Both the position numbers and the translations under genes were made by a program. From Candidatus Bipolaricaulota bacterium (GTDB lineage Bacteria; Bipolaricaulota; Bipolaricaulia; Bipolaricaulales; Bipolaricaulaceae): 41,961 nt of DNA. Location: positions 1 to 41,961 of the forward strand of contig JACIWK010000015.1 of NCBI GenBank assembly GCA_014360985.1, given 5' to 3'. Under the pieces are notes generated by a model. That model was not told where the DNA came from and did no database searches. It saw only the letters and a list, made by a program, of their open reading frames with translations. This document shows, piece by piece, positions 1-8,269 of the stretch (position 1 is the stretch's first letter; every line of letters begins with the position of its first letter).

Positions 1-2742
1 GAGCTGCGCAAGGCCCTCCTCTGGTTCATCGGCACGTTCGCGGACTGGGACCTCGCCTCCCACGAGACGTATTTGCGGGTGGGGCGGGACCTCGTGCGCG
101 CCGCGTACCCGGACGCACCGCCGCTCGTGGTCGACCCGTTCGCGGGCGGGGGTTCGATCCCGCTCGAAGCGCTGCGGCTGGGCTGTGAGGCGTTTGCCAG
201 CGATCTGAATCCGGTCGCCTGCCTGATCCTCAAGGTCATGCTGGAAGATATCCCGAGGGAAGCTCACCGCAGAGGCGCAGAGAGCGCGGAGAGCTTGGCG
301 GATGAGTTGCGGCGCGTGGGAAAGGAAATCAAAGAGAAGGCCGAGAACGAGTTGGCCGAGTTCTATCCGAAGGACCCCGATGGCGCCACGCCGATCGCCT
401 ACCTCTGGGCGCGCACGGTGAAGTGCGAATCCCCGAACTGCGGGGCGGAGATCCCCCTCGTGCGCTCTTTCTGGCTCTGCAAGAAACCGAATCGAAAGCT
501 TGCTCTGCGTCCTCTGTGTCTCGGCGGTGAGGTATCCTTCGAGATTTTCGAGCCGAAGAGCGACCGGGAGGTGCCCGCGGGGACGGTAACTCGGGCCAGG
601 GCAACGTGTCTCTGCTGCGGCGCGGTGCTGCCACCTGAGCGGGTGCGGGCGCAACTCGCGGTCCAGCGCGGCGGCGCGGATGTCGTCTTCGACGCGGCGG
701 GGCGGCGCACCGGTGGGGCGCGGCTGCTTGCGGTGGTGACACTTCGGCCCGGCGAGCCGGGGCGGCACTACCGGCTGCCGACGGAACGCGATTACGAGGC
801 GGTGCGCAAGGCGCAGGAGCGGCTTCAGGCAATCCTCGATGCATGGGAGCGCGGCGGCAGGCAGGGCCTTTGCCCGGTGCCAGATGAGCCGCTGCCGCCG
901 ATCGGCACCCTAGGCTTCCGCGTGCAGCGCTACGGCATGCTCCAGTGGGGCGACCTGTTCACGGCGCGGCAGAAGGTAGCGCTGGTGACGCTGGCGGGGC
1001 TGGTGCGCGAGCTGCCGAGCGGCGAGGACGGGGACGCCATGCGCGTAGCGATGGCGGCCGCCGTTTCCAAGCAGGCGGAGCGCCTGTCCTCACTCGTGTC
1101 TTGGATATCCATCACACAAGCCCCTCGTGGCACCTTCGCGAGACAGGCACTACCCATTGTGTGGGACTTCTTGGAGATGGTCCCAATCGTTCAGGAGGAA
1201 GAATTCCCGCAACTTGTGGAATCAATGACTAGTGTCGTCGAACTCCTCGGCTCGACACAGCCACGGCCCGGCCAGGCGCAGCCCGCCGACGCCACCGCAC
1301 ACCCCCTCCCCGACGAGACCGCCCACGTCTGGTTCACCGACCCGCCGTACTACGACGCGGTGCCCTATGCCGACCTCTCGGACTTCTTCTTTGTCTGGCT
1401 GAAGCGCGCGCTGCCCGGCCATCCGCTCCTACGCGACCCGTTCGACCCAGCGAATCCGTTGACGCCCAAGACCCGCGAGGCGGTCCAGAACGAGCGCTCC
1501 GAGACCGAGGACGGCCGACCGAAGGACCGGGCTTTCTACGAGGAGACGATGGCACGGGCCTTCGCCGAGGGGCGCCGCATCCTTCGCGAGGACGGCATAG
1601 CCTCAGTCGTTTTCGCCCACAAGACCACCGAAGGGTGGGAGGCGCTCCTCTCCGGCATGATCCGCGGCGGCTGGACGATCACCGGTTCCTGGCCCATCGC
1701 CACTGAGCGACCGGGTCGGCTGCGCTCGCAAGAGTCCGCCGCCCTCGCCACGAGCGTCCACCTCGTCTGCCGCCCGCGGCCCGAGGATGCCCCGGTCGGC
1801 GACTGGGCCGAAGTCCTGCGGGAATTGCCCCAGCGCGTCGGCGACTGGATGGAGCGGCTGCAGGGCGAAGGCGTCCGGGGTGCCGATCTCGTCTTCGCCT
1901 GCATCGGTCCGGCCCTCGAGATCTTCAGCCGCTACAGAAAGGTCGAGACCGCCGAGGGGCGCGAGGTCACCCTGGCCGAGTACCTCGAAAAGGTCTGGGA
2001 GGTCGTGGGTCGGATCGCGCTCGAGAACGTCCTCGGCACGGATGAAGCCCGGGCCCGGAACGGCGCGATCGGGGCGCTGGAGGAGGACGCCCGCCTCACC
2101 GCCCTCTTCCTGTGGACGCTCCAGAGCACAAGCCTTGAGACGAATGCCACCGCCGGCGAGGACGAGGAAGGGGAGGAGGAGACCGACGAGGAGGACGAAG
2201 GCAGGGCCCCCGCCGCGACGTCGGGGAAGGGCTACGCGCTCGTGTTCGACATTGTGCGCCGGTTCGCCCAGCCACTGGGGATCGGTCTTCCCAAGTGGGA
2301 CAAGCGGATCATCCGCACGGAGAAGGGCGTGGTCTACCTGCTCCCGGTCCGGGATCGGGCCACCCAGCTCTTCGGCCGCGCGGGGGCGGACGCCCTCGCC
2401 GCGCGGATCGAGGACGCGGTTCGCCGCGGGGACCCGCAGCTCCCCCTGTTCGCCGAGGAGCCCGAGGAACCGACCCCGCGCCGGACTCGGCGGCGCCGGG
2501 AGGTCGCCGCGGGAGCTGGGGAACCGGCCGCCGAGCAAGAGCGGACGACGCTCGACCGGGTGCACATGGCGATGCTCCTCCAGGCCGCCGGGCGGTCGCA
2601 GGCCCTCCGGTCCCTGCTCAAGGCGGAGGTCGAGCGCGGGCCGGAGTTCCTCCGTTTGGCGAACGCCTTGTCGGCTCTGTATCCTAAGGACAGCGAGGAG
2701 AAGCGGCTCTTGGACGCGATGCTCCTCGCCGTGCCGCGGTGA
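1..2742 (+). CDS. DUF1156-type DNA methylase, 5' truncated by window edge
   Basis: Site-specific DNA methyltransferase of the adenine/cytosine-N type. The reading frame is open from base 1 (ELRKALLWFIGTFADWD...), so the true start lies upstream; family members carry a further N-terminal DUF1156 segment. Seen: the SAM-binding motif VDPFAGGGS near nt 133, a zinc-ribbon-like region with two Cys pairs (CESPNCG near nt 421 and CLCCG near nt 607), and the catalytic DPPY motif near nt 1342 followed by a Tyr-rich YDAVPYADLSDFFFVW stretch. An acidic linker lies near nt 2155-2210. The 3' neighbour is a DUF499-type ATPase, a pairing known from defence and restriction-like loci, so a role in phage defence is likely but inferred. 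Two copies of a short repeat are embedded in frame (263-282, 512-531). Confidence 0.85.
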   Translation, partial: ELRKALLWFIGTFADWDLASHETYLRVGRDLVRAAYPDAPPLVVDPFAGGGSIPLEALRLGCEAFASDLNPVACLILKVMLEDIPREAHRRGAESAESLADELRRVGKEIKEKAENELAEFYPKDPDGATPIAYLWARTVKCESPNCGAEIPLVRSFWLCKKPNRKLALRPLCLGGEVSFEIFEPKSDREVPAGTVTRARATCLCCGAVLPPERVRAQLAVQRGGADVVFDAAGRRTGGARLLAVVTLRPGEPGRHYRLPTERDYEAVRKAQERLQAILDAWERGGRQGLCPVPDEPLPPIGTLGFRVQRYGMLQWGDLFTARQKVALVTLAGLVRELPSGEDGDAMRVAMAAAVSKQAERLSSLVSWISITQAPRGTFARQALPIVWDFLEMVPIVQEEEFPQLVESMTSVVELLGSTQPRPGQAQPADATAHPLPDETAHVWFTDPPYYDAVPYADLSDFFFVWLKRALPGHPLLRDPFDPANPLTPKTREAVQNERSETEDGRPKDRAFYEETMARAFAEGRRILREDGIASVVFAHKTTEGWEALLSGMIRGGWTITGSWPIATERPGRLRSQESAALATSVHLVCRPRPEDAPVGDWAEVLRELPQRVGDWMERLQGEGVRGADLVFACIGPALEIFSRYRKVETAEGREVTLAEYLEKVWEVVGRIALENVLGTDEARARNGAIGALEEDARLTALFLWTLQSTSLETNATAGEDEEGEEETDEEDEGRAPAATSGKGYALVFDIVRRFAQPLGIGLPKWDKRIIRTEKGVVYLLPVRDRATQLFGRAGADALAARIEDAVRRGDPQLPLFAEEPEEPTPRRTRRRREVAAGAGEPAAEQERTTLDRVHMAMLLQAAGRSQALRSLLKAEVERGPEFLRLANALSALYPKDSEEKRLLDAMLLAVPR
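263..282 (+). repeat. Short dispersed repeat, copy 1, in frame inside methylase
   Basis: Reads CTCACCGCAGAGGCGCAGAG. It matches the family core seen at 2748 and, inverted, at 512 and 2928. Here it is translated (HRRGAESAES region) without breaking the reading frame. Confidence 0.7.
512..531 (-). repeat. Short dispersed repeat, copy 2 (inverted), in frame inside methylase
   Basis: The reverse complement reads CTCACCGCCGAGACACAGAG, with few differences from copy 1. It encodes the atypical stretch LCLGGEV between the CKKPNRK zinc-ribbon part and FEIFEPKS. It faces copy 1, giving an inverted pair about 230 bp apart. Confidence 0.7.
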
Positions 2743-2747
2743 AAGGG

Positions 2748-2768
2748 CTCACCATAGAGACACAGAGG
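2748..2768 (+). repeat. Short dispersed repeat, copy 3, left arm beside GxxExxY remnant
   Basis: The first 17 bases are CTCACCATAGAGACACA. They match the reverse complement of 2931-2947 at 15 of 17 positions. The repeat starts six bases after the methylase stop and ends just before the GxxExxY remnant. Confidence 0.7.
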
Positions 2769-2776
2769 CCACGGGG

Positions 2777-2907
2777 ATGGAACTGAACGCGATAACGGAG
2801 CAGATTATCGAGGCAGCGATCGAGGTGCACGTAGATGGAAGCTAGGCCTACTGATCAACTTCAACGTCGCAGTCCTCAAAGACGGGATTCGTCGGAGGAT
2901 ACTGTGA
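2777..2907 (+). pseudogene. GxxExxY-family gene with internal deletion
   Basis: The first part, ATG at 2777, reads MELNAITEQIIEAAIEVH, the usual start of GxxExxY proteins. After VDGS it hits a stop at 2843-2845. In another frame, just downstream, the usual family C-terminus follows (GLLINFNVAVLKDGIRR) and ends at a stop at 2905-2907. The middle of the protein, about 80 residues including the naming motif, is absent. The gene is therefore reduced to its two ends. It is bracketed by inverted repeat copies at 2748 and 2931. The function of intact members is not established; they are common next to short repeats in many phyla. The identification of both ends is from family memory. Confidence 0.75.
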
Positions 2908-2927
2908 ACCCCGTCGTTCTCGGCGTT

Positions 2928-2947
2928 CTCTGTGCCTCTGTGGTGAG
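2928..2947 (-). repeat. Short dispersed repeat, copy 4 (inverted), right arm beside GxxExxY remnant
   Basis: The reverse complement starts CTCACCACAGAGGCACAGAG. With copy 3 it forms an inverted pair around the GxxExxY remnant. It ends 13 bases before the ATPase start codon, so it also forms the leader of that gene. Confidence 0.7.
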
Positions 2948-2960
2948 GAGGGACTGACGG

Positions 2961-5726
2961 ATGGAACCCTGGTACAAGGTCGTCACGCCGCGGAAGGAGG
3001 TCCGCGAGGGCCGGTCGTTCAACCCGGACGAGTTCGCCATTCACCTCGAACAGGTCGTGGCCGGCCGCGCCCCCGCCGACTACCAGGACCCGCACCAGTT
3101 CTTCGATCGCACCTGCTTCACCCGCGCCCTCACTGATCACATCGGAATGGTCCTCCGCCGCCTCGCGGGGAAGACGGAGAACACCGCACCGGTGATGACC
3201 CTCGTCACCCAGTTCGGTGGAGGGAAGACCCACACCCTGACCGCGCTCTATCACCTGGCCGTCGCCGGGCCCGGGGCGGCCGGGTTCCCAGGGGTGGGGG
3301 ATCTCCTGCGCAGGGCAGGGATCGAGGAGGTACCGCAGGCTCGGGTAGCGGTGTTCGTGGGGAACGCGTGGGACCCGCGAGAGGGGCGGGAGACGCCTTG
3401 GATCGACCTCGCTCGCCAACTCGCGGGCGACCGCGGGGTCGCCCTTCTCGGCAAGGCCGCCCACTCGACGCCGCCCGGGACGGAGGCCCTCGGTGAGGTC
3501 TTCACGGCGGCCGAAGGCCCTGTGCTCGTGCTCTTGGATGAGGTCCTGAACTTCCTCAACCGGCACCGCCCGCTCGCCGAACCTTTCCACGCCTTCCTCC
3601 AAAACCTCACGGGCGCGATCACGGGCACGACCCACGGGGTGGCGATGATCAGCCTCCCGCGGAGCCAGGTCGAGATGACGGACTGGGACCACACCTGGCA
3701 GGAGAGGATCACGAAGGTGGTGAAACGGGTCGCCAAGGACCTCATCGCCAACGACGAGGCGGAAATCGCGGAGGTCGTGCGACGGCGGCTGTTCGAGGAC
3801 CTCGGCGGCGAGCGCACGCGGGCCAACGTCGCCCGCGCGTACGCGGAGTGGTGCTTCGAACGCCGAGCCCAACTTCCCCCGGAGTGGACGGCGGCGGACA
3901 CCGCGGTCTCGGAGAAGAAGGCTCGCGAACGCCTTCAGGAACGGTTCGAGGCGTGCTACCCGTTCCACCCGGCAACGCTGTCGGTATTCCAGCGGAAGTG
4001 GCAGGCACTGCCGCAGTACCAGCAGACGCGGGGGACGCTGGCCATGCTCGCCCAGTGGGTGGCCCGGGCGTACCGGGAGGGGTTCACCCGCGCCCGGCCC
4101 GAGCCCCTCCTCACGCTGGGGTCTGCCCCGCTCGACGACCCGGGGTTCCGGAGTACGGTCCTTGGCCAAATCGGGGAAGCCCGGCTCATGACCGCGATCG
4201 AGGTGGACATCGCCGGAGAGCACGCCCACGCGCGGGTCCTCGACGCGGACACCAAGGGGCCGCTCAAGGACATCCACCGCCGCGTGGGAACGGCAATCTT
4301 CTTCGAGTCCTCGGGCGGCCAGGTGGACAGGCTGGCCCACCTCCCCGAACTCCGGTTTGCCCTCGGTGGCCCGGGCCTGGACACGACGTCGGTGGACACG
4401 GCAGCGGCGACCCTCGAGTCGAAGGCGTTCTTCGTCCAGCGGGTAGGGAGCGACGGCTACCGCGTGTACCACAAGGCGAAGATCGACAAGGCAGTGAGCG
4501 ACCGCCGCGCGTCGCTCGACGAGGAGTCGGAGGTCAAACCCGCGATGCGTAAGCTCGTGGAGGCCGAGTTCCGGCGCGGGGCCACCGTCTCCGTCTGCCC
4601 CCTGGTTCGAGAGGGGGCCGACGTCCCCGACACCCCGAAGCTGACCCTGGTCGTGCTTGACCCCGAGCTGGAGTGGACTGACTCCGCGGCCCTCCGGGAG
4701 CAGATCGCGGACTGGACTCGCCAGCGCGGGGGGGCGCCTCGCCTCTACCCTGCGTCGCTCGTGTGGTGCCTCAAGAAGCCCGGACGGGACCTGCGGGAGA
4801 AGGTCGAGCTCTGGCTTGCCTGGAGGAGGGTGGAGCAGGAGGTGGCCAACGGGACCCTGGGGGCCGATCTCGAACGGGCGGAACGCGCCGAGGTCCAGGT
4901 GAAGGTCAAGCTCGCCGAGGAGGCCGCCCGGGACGAGGTGTGGGCCGGATACCGGTACGTGGTGATCGCCGATGCCCGCGAGGCAGGCGGTCTGAAGACA
5001 CTCGACCTCGGGGCAGGTCACGCCAGCGGCGCGGAGTCGCTCTCCGGTCGGGTGCTCGCTGCCCTCAGGTCGGAAGGTCGGCTGAGCGAGTCCGTGGGCG
5101 CATCGTACATCGAACGCAACTGGCCCCCGGCGCTGAAGGAGTCCGGGGAGTGGCCCCTCGCCAGCCTGCGGCAGAGCTTCCTCAATGGCTCGCTCACGCG
5201 CCTCGTCGACCCCGACGCCCTCCTCCGACAGAAGGTCGCGGAGTTCGTGGCGCGCGGGGAGTTCGGGCTCGCCGCCGGGAGGAACCCTGATGGAACGTTC
5301 GCCCGCGTCTGGTTTGAAGAGATGCTCCCCCCGGACGAGGTCGCCTTCGACTCGGATGTGTTCCTTCTCCTCCGCACTCGGGCGGAGGATCTGAAACGCC
5401 CCCGGCCGACTCCTCCTCAGGAGCACGTCCTGGGGCCACCCGATGAGACGGGCCGGCCTTCCGCGCCCACCGAGGTCCCTGACACGGGGACAACCCCACC
5501 CAGCGGCCCGAGGACGCTGCGGCTGCGCGGCTCGGTGCCGCCGGAGGTGTGGAACCGCCTCGGAACGAGGATCCTCCCCAAGCTCCGCGCAGGTTCGGAC
5601 CTCCAGGTGGGGATCGAGATGTCTGTGACGGTGAGATCCGAAGAAGTCGAGAACGTGATCTCGGATCTCCGCCAGATCCTCGCCGACCTTGGGCTGTCGG
5701 ATCAGATCGAGATCGGCACGCAGTAG
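2961..5726 (+). CDS. DUF499-type P-loop ATPase, partner of the methylase
   Basis: Large (921 aa) AAA-type ATPase. Seen: a Walker A motif FGGGKTHTL at residues 85-93, a Walker B-like VLVLLDEVLNFL at about 188-199, then a long alpha-helical body. The C-terminal tail (about 815-860) is proline-rich and low-complexity and leads to a final small domain. I see no nuclease or helicase motifs. The family is DUF499, which recurs beside DUF1156 methylases, often with a helicase or phospholipase-D nuclease. Neither of those is visible here, but the upstream side is cut by the window. The likely role is ATP-driven DNA or complex remodelling in a defence system; this is inference from context. The ATG at 2961 directly follows repeat copy 4. 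Confidence 0.8.
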   Translation: MEPWYKVVTPRKEVREGRSFNPDEFAIHLEQVVAGRAPADYQDPHQFFDRTCFTRALTDHIGMVLRRLAGKTENTAPVMTLVTQFGGGKTHTLTALYHLAVAGPGAAGFPGVGDLLRRAGIEEVPQARVAVFVGNAWDPREGRETPWIDLARQLAGDRGVALLGKAAHSTPPGTEALGEVFTAAEGPVLVLLDEVLNFLNRHRPLAEPFHAFLQNLTGAITGTTHGVAMISLPRSQVEMTDWDHTWQERITKVVKRVAKDLIANDEAEIAEVVRRRLFEDLGGERTRANVARAYAEWCFERRAQLPPEWTAADTAVSEKKARERLQERFEACYPFHPATLSVFQRKWQALPQYQQTRGTLAMLAQWVARAYREGFTRARPEPLLTLGSAPLDDPGFRSTVLGQIGEARLMTAIEVDIAGEHAHARVLDADTKGPLKDIHRRVGTAIFFESSGGQVDRLAHLPELRFALGGPGLDTTSVDTAAATLESKAFFVQRVGSDGYRVYHKAKIDKAVSDRRASLDEESEVKPAMRKLVEAEFRRGATVSVCPLVREGADVPDTPKLTLVVLDPELEWTDSAALREQIADWTRQRGGAPRLYPASLVWCLKKPGRDLREKVELWLAWRRVEQEVANGTLGADLERAERAEVQVKVKLAEEAARDEVWAGYRYVVIADAREAGGLKTLDLGAGHASGAESLSGRVLAALRSEGRLSESVGASYIERNWPPALKESGEWPLASLRQSFLNGSLTRLVDPDALLRQKVAEFVARGEFGLAAGRNPDGTFARVWFEEMLPPDEVAFDSDVFLLLRTRAEDLKRPRPTPPQEHVLGPPDETGRPSAPTEVPDTGTTPPSGPRTLRLRGSVPPEVWNRLGTRILPKLRAGSDLQVGIEMSVTVRSEEVENVISDLRQILADLGLSDQIEIGTQ

Positions 5727-6029
5727 AGGGTCGAGCCATGCGCGGAGCCCCTTCGGACATAGGCATCGTGAGCAGTGGTCTTCCGAAGTGCACTCCGGAC
5801 CGTTGATTGGCTGGCGAAGGCGAAACGAGATCACAGAACCCGGTTGGCCGAGCACTCTCTCGTGCCCAGGAGTGTGCGTCCGTGCTGCATCCGGGGGGCG
5901 CGCTGGCCAACGTACGGGGGGAAGCACAGGGCCCACGCGTGACAGACGGAGAGGGCGCGCCGGGGTGGGCCGCCGAGAAGCGGGTTGCCCTTCCTTGCAT
6001 TTGTGGAGCGCGGCTCCTTGATTGCAGGG
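5727..6029. other. Intergenic stretch without a recognisable gene
   Basis: About 300 bases between the ATPase stop and the first possible ATG of the next gene. Overlapping open frames exist on both strands, but none has a family-like protein or a ribosome-binding site. I see no convincing terminator or promoter. Confidence 0.5.
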
Positions 6030-7190
6030 ATGCTCTACCATCGCTGTTCTGATTCGGATGGTGCCAAGGGGCAAGCGGAGCAGACCACGGGGCAGAGCTC
6101 GACCGGGCATGCCAAAGCGGGATCCTGTTTCCATACACCGGAAGGTGGCTCCTACACGCAGCTTCGACCCCAAAGACCGGCCAGCGACCAAGGACTCATC
6201 CCCTCCACCTCGCCCGGTTGGCTCGTCGCGCGGGCCCAGGGGTGTCTGCTCGGGCAGCTCGCCGGGGATGCCCTGGGGAGCCTCGTGGAGTTCCTGGGGC
6301 CCGAGCAGATCCGCAGGCGCTACCCGAGCGGCGTGCGCGACCTGGCCGACGGCGGCACGTGGAACACCCTCGCCGGTCAGCCCACGGACGACTCGGAGAT
6401 GGCCCTGGCGCTGGCCCGAACCCTACTCCGGGTGGGGACGTACGACCCCGCCGAAGCGCGCCGGGCGTACGTGGCGTGGCTCCGCTCCGGGCCGTTCGAC
6501 TACGGCACCACGGTCCGCGCTGGTCTCCTGGGAGCACCGAACCCGGCGAGCCAGGCCAACGGGGCCCTGATGCGGGTGAGCCCGCTCGGGATCTTCGGTG
6601 CGAACCACGATCCGTGGCAGGTGGCGGAATGGGCCCGCCAGGACGCGGCGCTCACCCACCCTCATCTGGTCTGCCTCCAGATGAACGCCCTGTTCGCAAT
6701 GGCCATCGCCCATGCCGTCCGGACGGGCTGCTCCCCTGCCGAGCTCCACGCCCAGGTGGAGAGGTGGGCAGGGGAGATGAACGTTGTAGAGAGCGTTCGG
6801 GACGCGCTGGCCGGCGCCGCGGTCGCCCCGCCAGCGGACTACACCCGCCAGCAAGGGTGGGTCCTGATCGCGTTTCGCAACGCGTTCTGGCAGCTCCGGC
6901 ACGCCGCGGGCCTCGAGGAGGGGGTTGTGGACACGGTGATGCGGGGAGGGGACACGGACACGAACGCCTGCATCGCCGGGGCCCTCCTGGGGGCGGTGCA
7001 CGGTCGCGGGGCGGTGCCCGACCGGTGGGCGCGGGCGATCCTGAGCTGTCGACCGGAGGAGGGCCGGCCAGGGGTGCACCGGCCCCGGCCCCCCGCCTAC
7101 TGGCCCGTTGACGCCCTCGACCTCGCCGCGCGGCTGGTTGTGCGGCATCCCGACAAGCCCGCGCCTGAGGGTTCCCCTCGCCCAGCCTAG
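6030..7190 (+). CDS. ADP-ribosylglycohydrolase family protein
   Basis: DraG/ADP-ribosylglycohydrolase-type hydrolase, which removes ADP-ribose from proteins or related substrates using two metal ions. Seen: the family N-terminus ARAQGCLLGQLAGDALGSLV, the first metal motif TDDSEMA, and the second metal motif GGDTDTNA near the C-terminus. The catalytic core looks intact. The start is a problem. The conserved domain begins around residue 66, and no ATG, GTG or TTG lies near it in frame; the nearest are ATG 6030 and TTG 5985. The first 60 or so residues are Gln/Ser/Gly-rich and not family-like. The 5' end may be rearranged, or a rare start may be used. It follows a defence-like pair, so a role in reversing ADP-ribosylation there is possible but unproven. 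Confidence 0.8.
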   Translation: MLYHRCSDSDGAKGQAEQTTGQSSTGHAKAGSCFHTPEGGSYTQLRPQRPASDQGLIPSTSPGWLVARAQGCLLGQLAGDALGSLVEFLGPEQIRRRYPSGVRDLADGGTWNTLAGQPTDDSEMALALARTLLRVGTYDPAEARRAYVAWLRSGPFDYGTTVRAGLLGAPNPASQANGALMRVSPLGIFGANHDPWQVAEWARQDAALTHPHLVCLQMNALFAMAIAHAVRTGCSPAELHAQVERWAGEMNVVESVRDALAGAAVAPPADYTRQQGWVLIAFRNAFWQLRHAAGLEEGVVDTVMRGGDTDTNACIAGALLGAVHGRGAVPDRWARAILSCRPEEGRPGVHRPRPPAYWPVDALDLAARLVVRHPDKPAPEGSPRPA

Positions 7191-7726
7191 GAGCCGGTAG
7201 GAGGGTGTTCGTGACGCGGGCCTCGCGCGTGCGAGAGACGAATGGGCCATGCGCCGGAAGCGGAGCGCAGAATCCCTCCTCACCCTGCCCCCGGGGGGAA
7301 GAGCGGGAGGTTGGTTTCGGCCCGCCCGTGCACGCTATCAGCAGAGGATGGAGTCTTCGTTGCGGACTTGCCAGCGCTGCTGGGCTGCCTCTTCCAGGGC
7401 AGAACCCGCTGAGGCCTTGGTGAGCATCAACCACACAATCGCCGACCTTCCCGTGAGCCTCCGCAGGCACGGCGAGCACCCCCGTTGGGGGAGGGAGATC
7501 GTGGAGGCGGGGACGATCACGCTACCCGGTCGCTCGGCCCTGACCGGAAGGCTGGGCCCACAGGCCGATGCCCCGTCTCTCTTGGATCGCAGGGCAGAGA
7601 GGGGAGCGGCACGCCGGAGCTCCACGGCCGAGCCAGCCTCCACCGGGGCGCTCCTGTCTGCGGTCAGGTGGGGGGATGATCGCCGTCATGGTGGCGCCGC
7701 CGGGGGCGGGGTATCTTAGGTGGACC
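7191..7726. other. Long intergenic region before the H2/fumarate operon
   Basis: About 535 bases without a convincing gene. Open frames here (for example 7249-7719) have biased, low-complexity translations and no ribosome-binding site. A loose hairpin can form at about 7574-7605, with CTCTCT pairing AGAGAG. The regulatory region of the operon should lie here, but I cannot place a clear -35/-10 pair. A TATCTT hexamer at 7712 is too close to the start for a normal leader. Confidence 0.5.
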
Positions 7727-8269
7727 ATGCGTCAGGAAATCCGGTTCGCCGGGTTCGGTGGTCAAGGGATCATCTCCGCCGGGAGGATCGCCGGTCAGGG
7801 TGCGGTCATCTTCGATGGGAAGCACGCTGTGCTCACCCAGTCCTACGGCCCGGAGGCCCGCGGTGGCGCCTGCGCGGCCGAGGTCGTGGTGTCGGACACC
7901 TCGGTGGACTACCCCGTGGTGGGCACTCCCGACGTGGCGGTCATCATGTCCCAGGAGGCCTACGCTACCTACGGCCGCGACATCCAGCCCGGGGGCACGC
8001 TCATCCTCGACGAGGACCTTGTGGAGCACGAGCCGCGCACGGACGTCCGACTCATCCTCGTCCCCGCCACGCGCATCGCCGAAGGCCTGGGACGGAAGAT
8101 CGTGGCGAACGTGGTCATCCTGGGGGCGCTTGCGGCTGCCGTGCCGACGGTGTCGAAGGATGCGCTCCTCAAGGCTGTTCTCTCCTCGGTCCCCCCCCAC
8201 ACGCGGGACCTCAACGAGCGGGCGTTCGAGGCCGGCTACGCCCACGTGAAGGAGCACGCCCATGGCTAG
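7727..8269 (+). CDS. korC: 2-oxoacid:ferredoxin oxidoreductase, gamma subunit
   Basis: Gamma subunit (180 aa) of a 2-oxoacid:ferredoxin oxidoreductase, probably 2-oxoglutarate synthase (KorC type). Seen: the family start EIRFAGFGGQGIISAG, then LTQSYGPEARGG and the DVAVIMSQEAY region. A longer open frame begins at 7568, but ATG 7727 is preceded by AGGTGG and matches the family N-terminus. It is the first gene of the operon, while its partner subunits korD, korA and korB lie 9 kb downstream at 17130-19397. The Hdr, hydrogenase and fumarate-reductase genes are placed inside the split kor set, suggesting a shared ferredoxin link. Substrate choice (2-oxoglutarate rather than pyruvate or branched-chain acids) rests on subunit style and context. 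Confidence 0.88.
   Translation: MRQEIRFAGFGGQGIISAGRIAGQGAVIFDGKHAVLTQSYGPEARGGACAAEVVVSDTSVDYPVVGTPDVAVIMSQEAYATYGRDIQPGGTLILDEDLVEHEPRTDVRLILVPATRIAEGLGRKIVANVVILGALAAAVPTVSKDALLKAVLSSVPPHTRDLNERAFEAGYAHVKEHAHG

Noticed and set aside
2805-6191. 1128-codon open frame on the minus strand
   Set aside because: It lies antisense to the DUF499 ATPase, is Arg/Pro/His-rich, and matches no family. It is a shadow of high-GC codon bias.
7249-7719. 156-codon frame before the operon
   Set aside because: No ribosome-binding site, no family resemblance, biased composition. Treated as intergenic.
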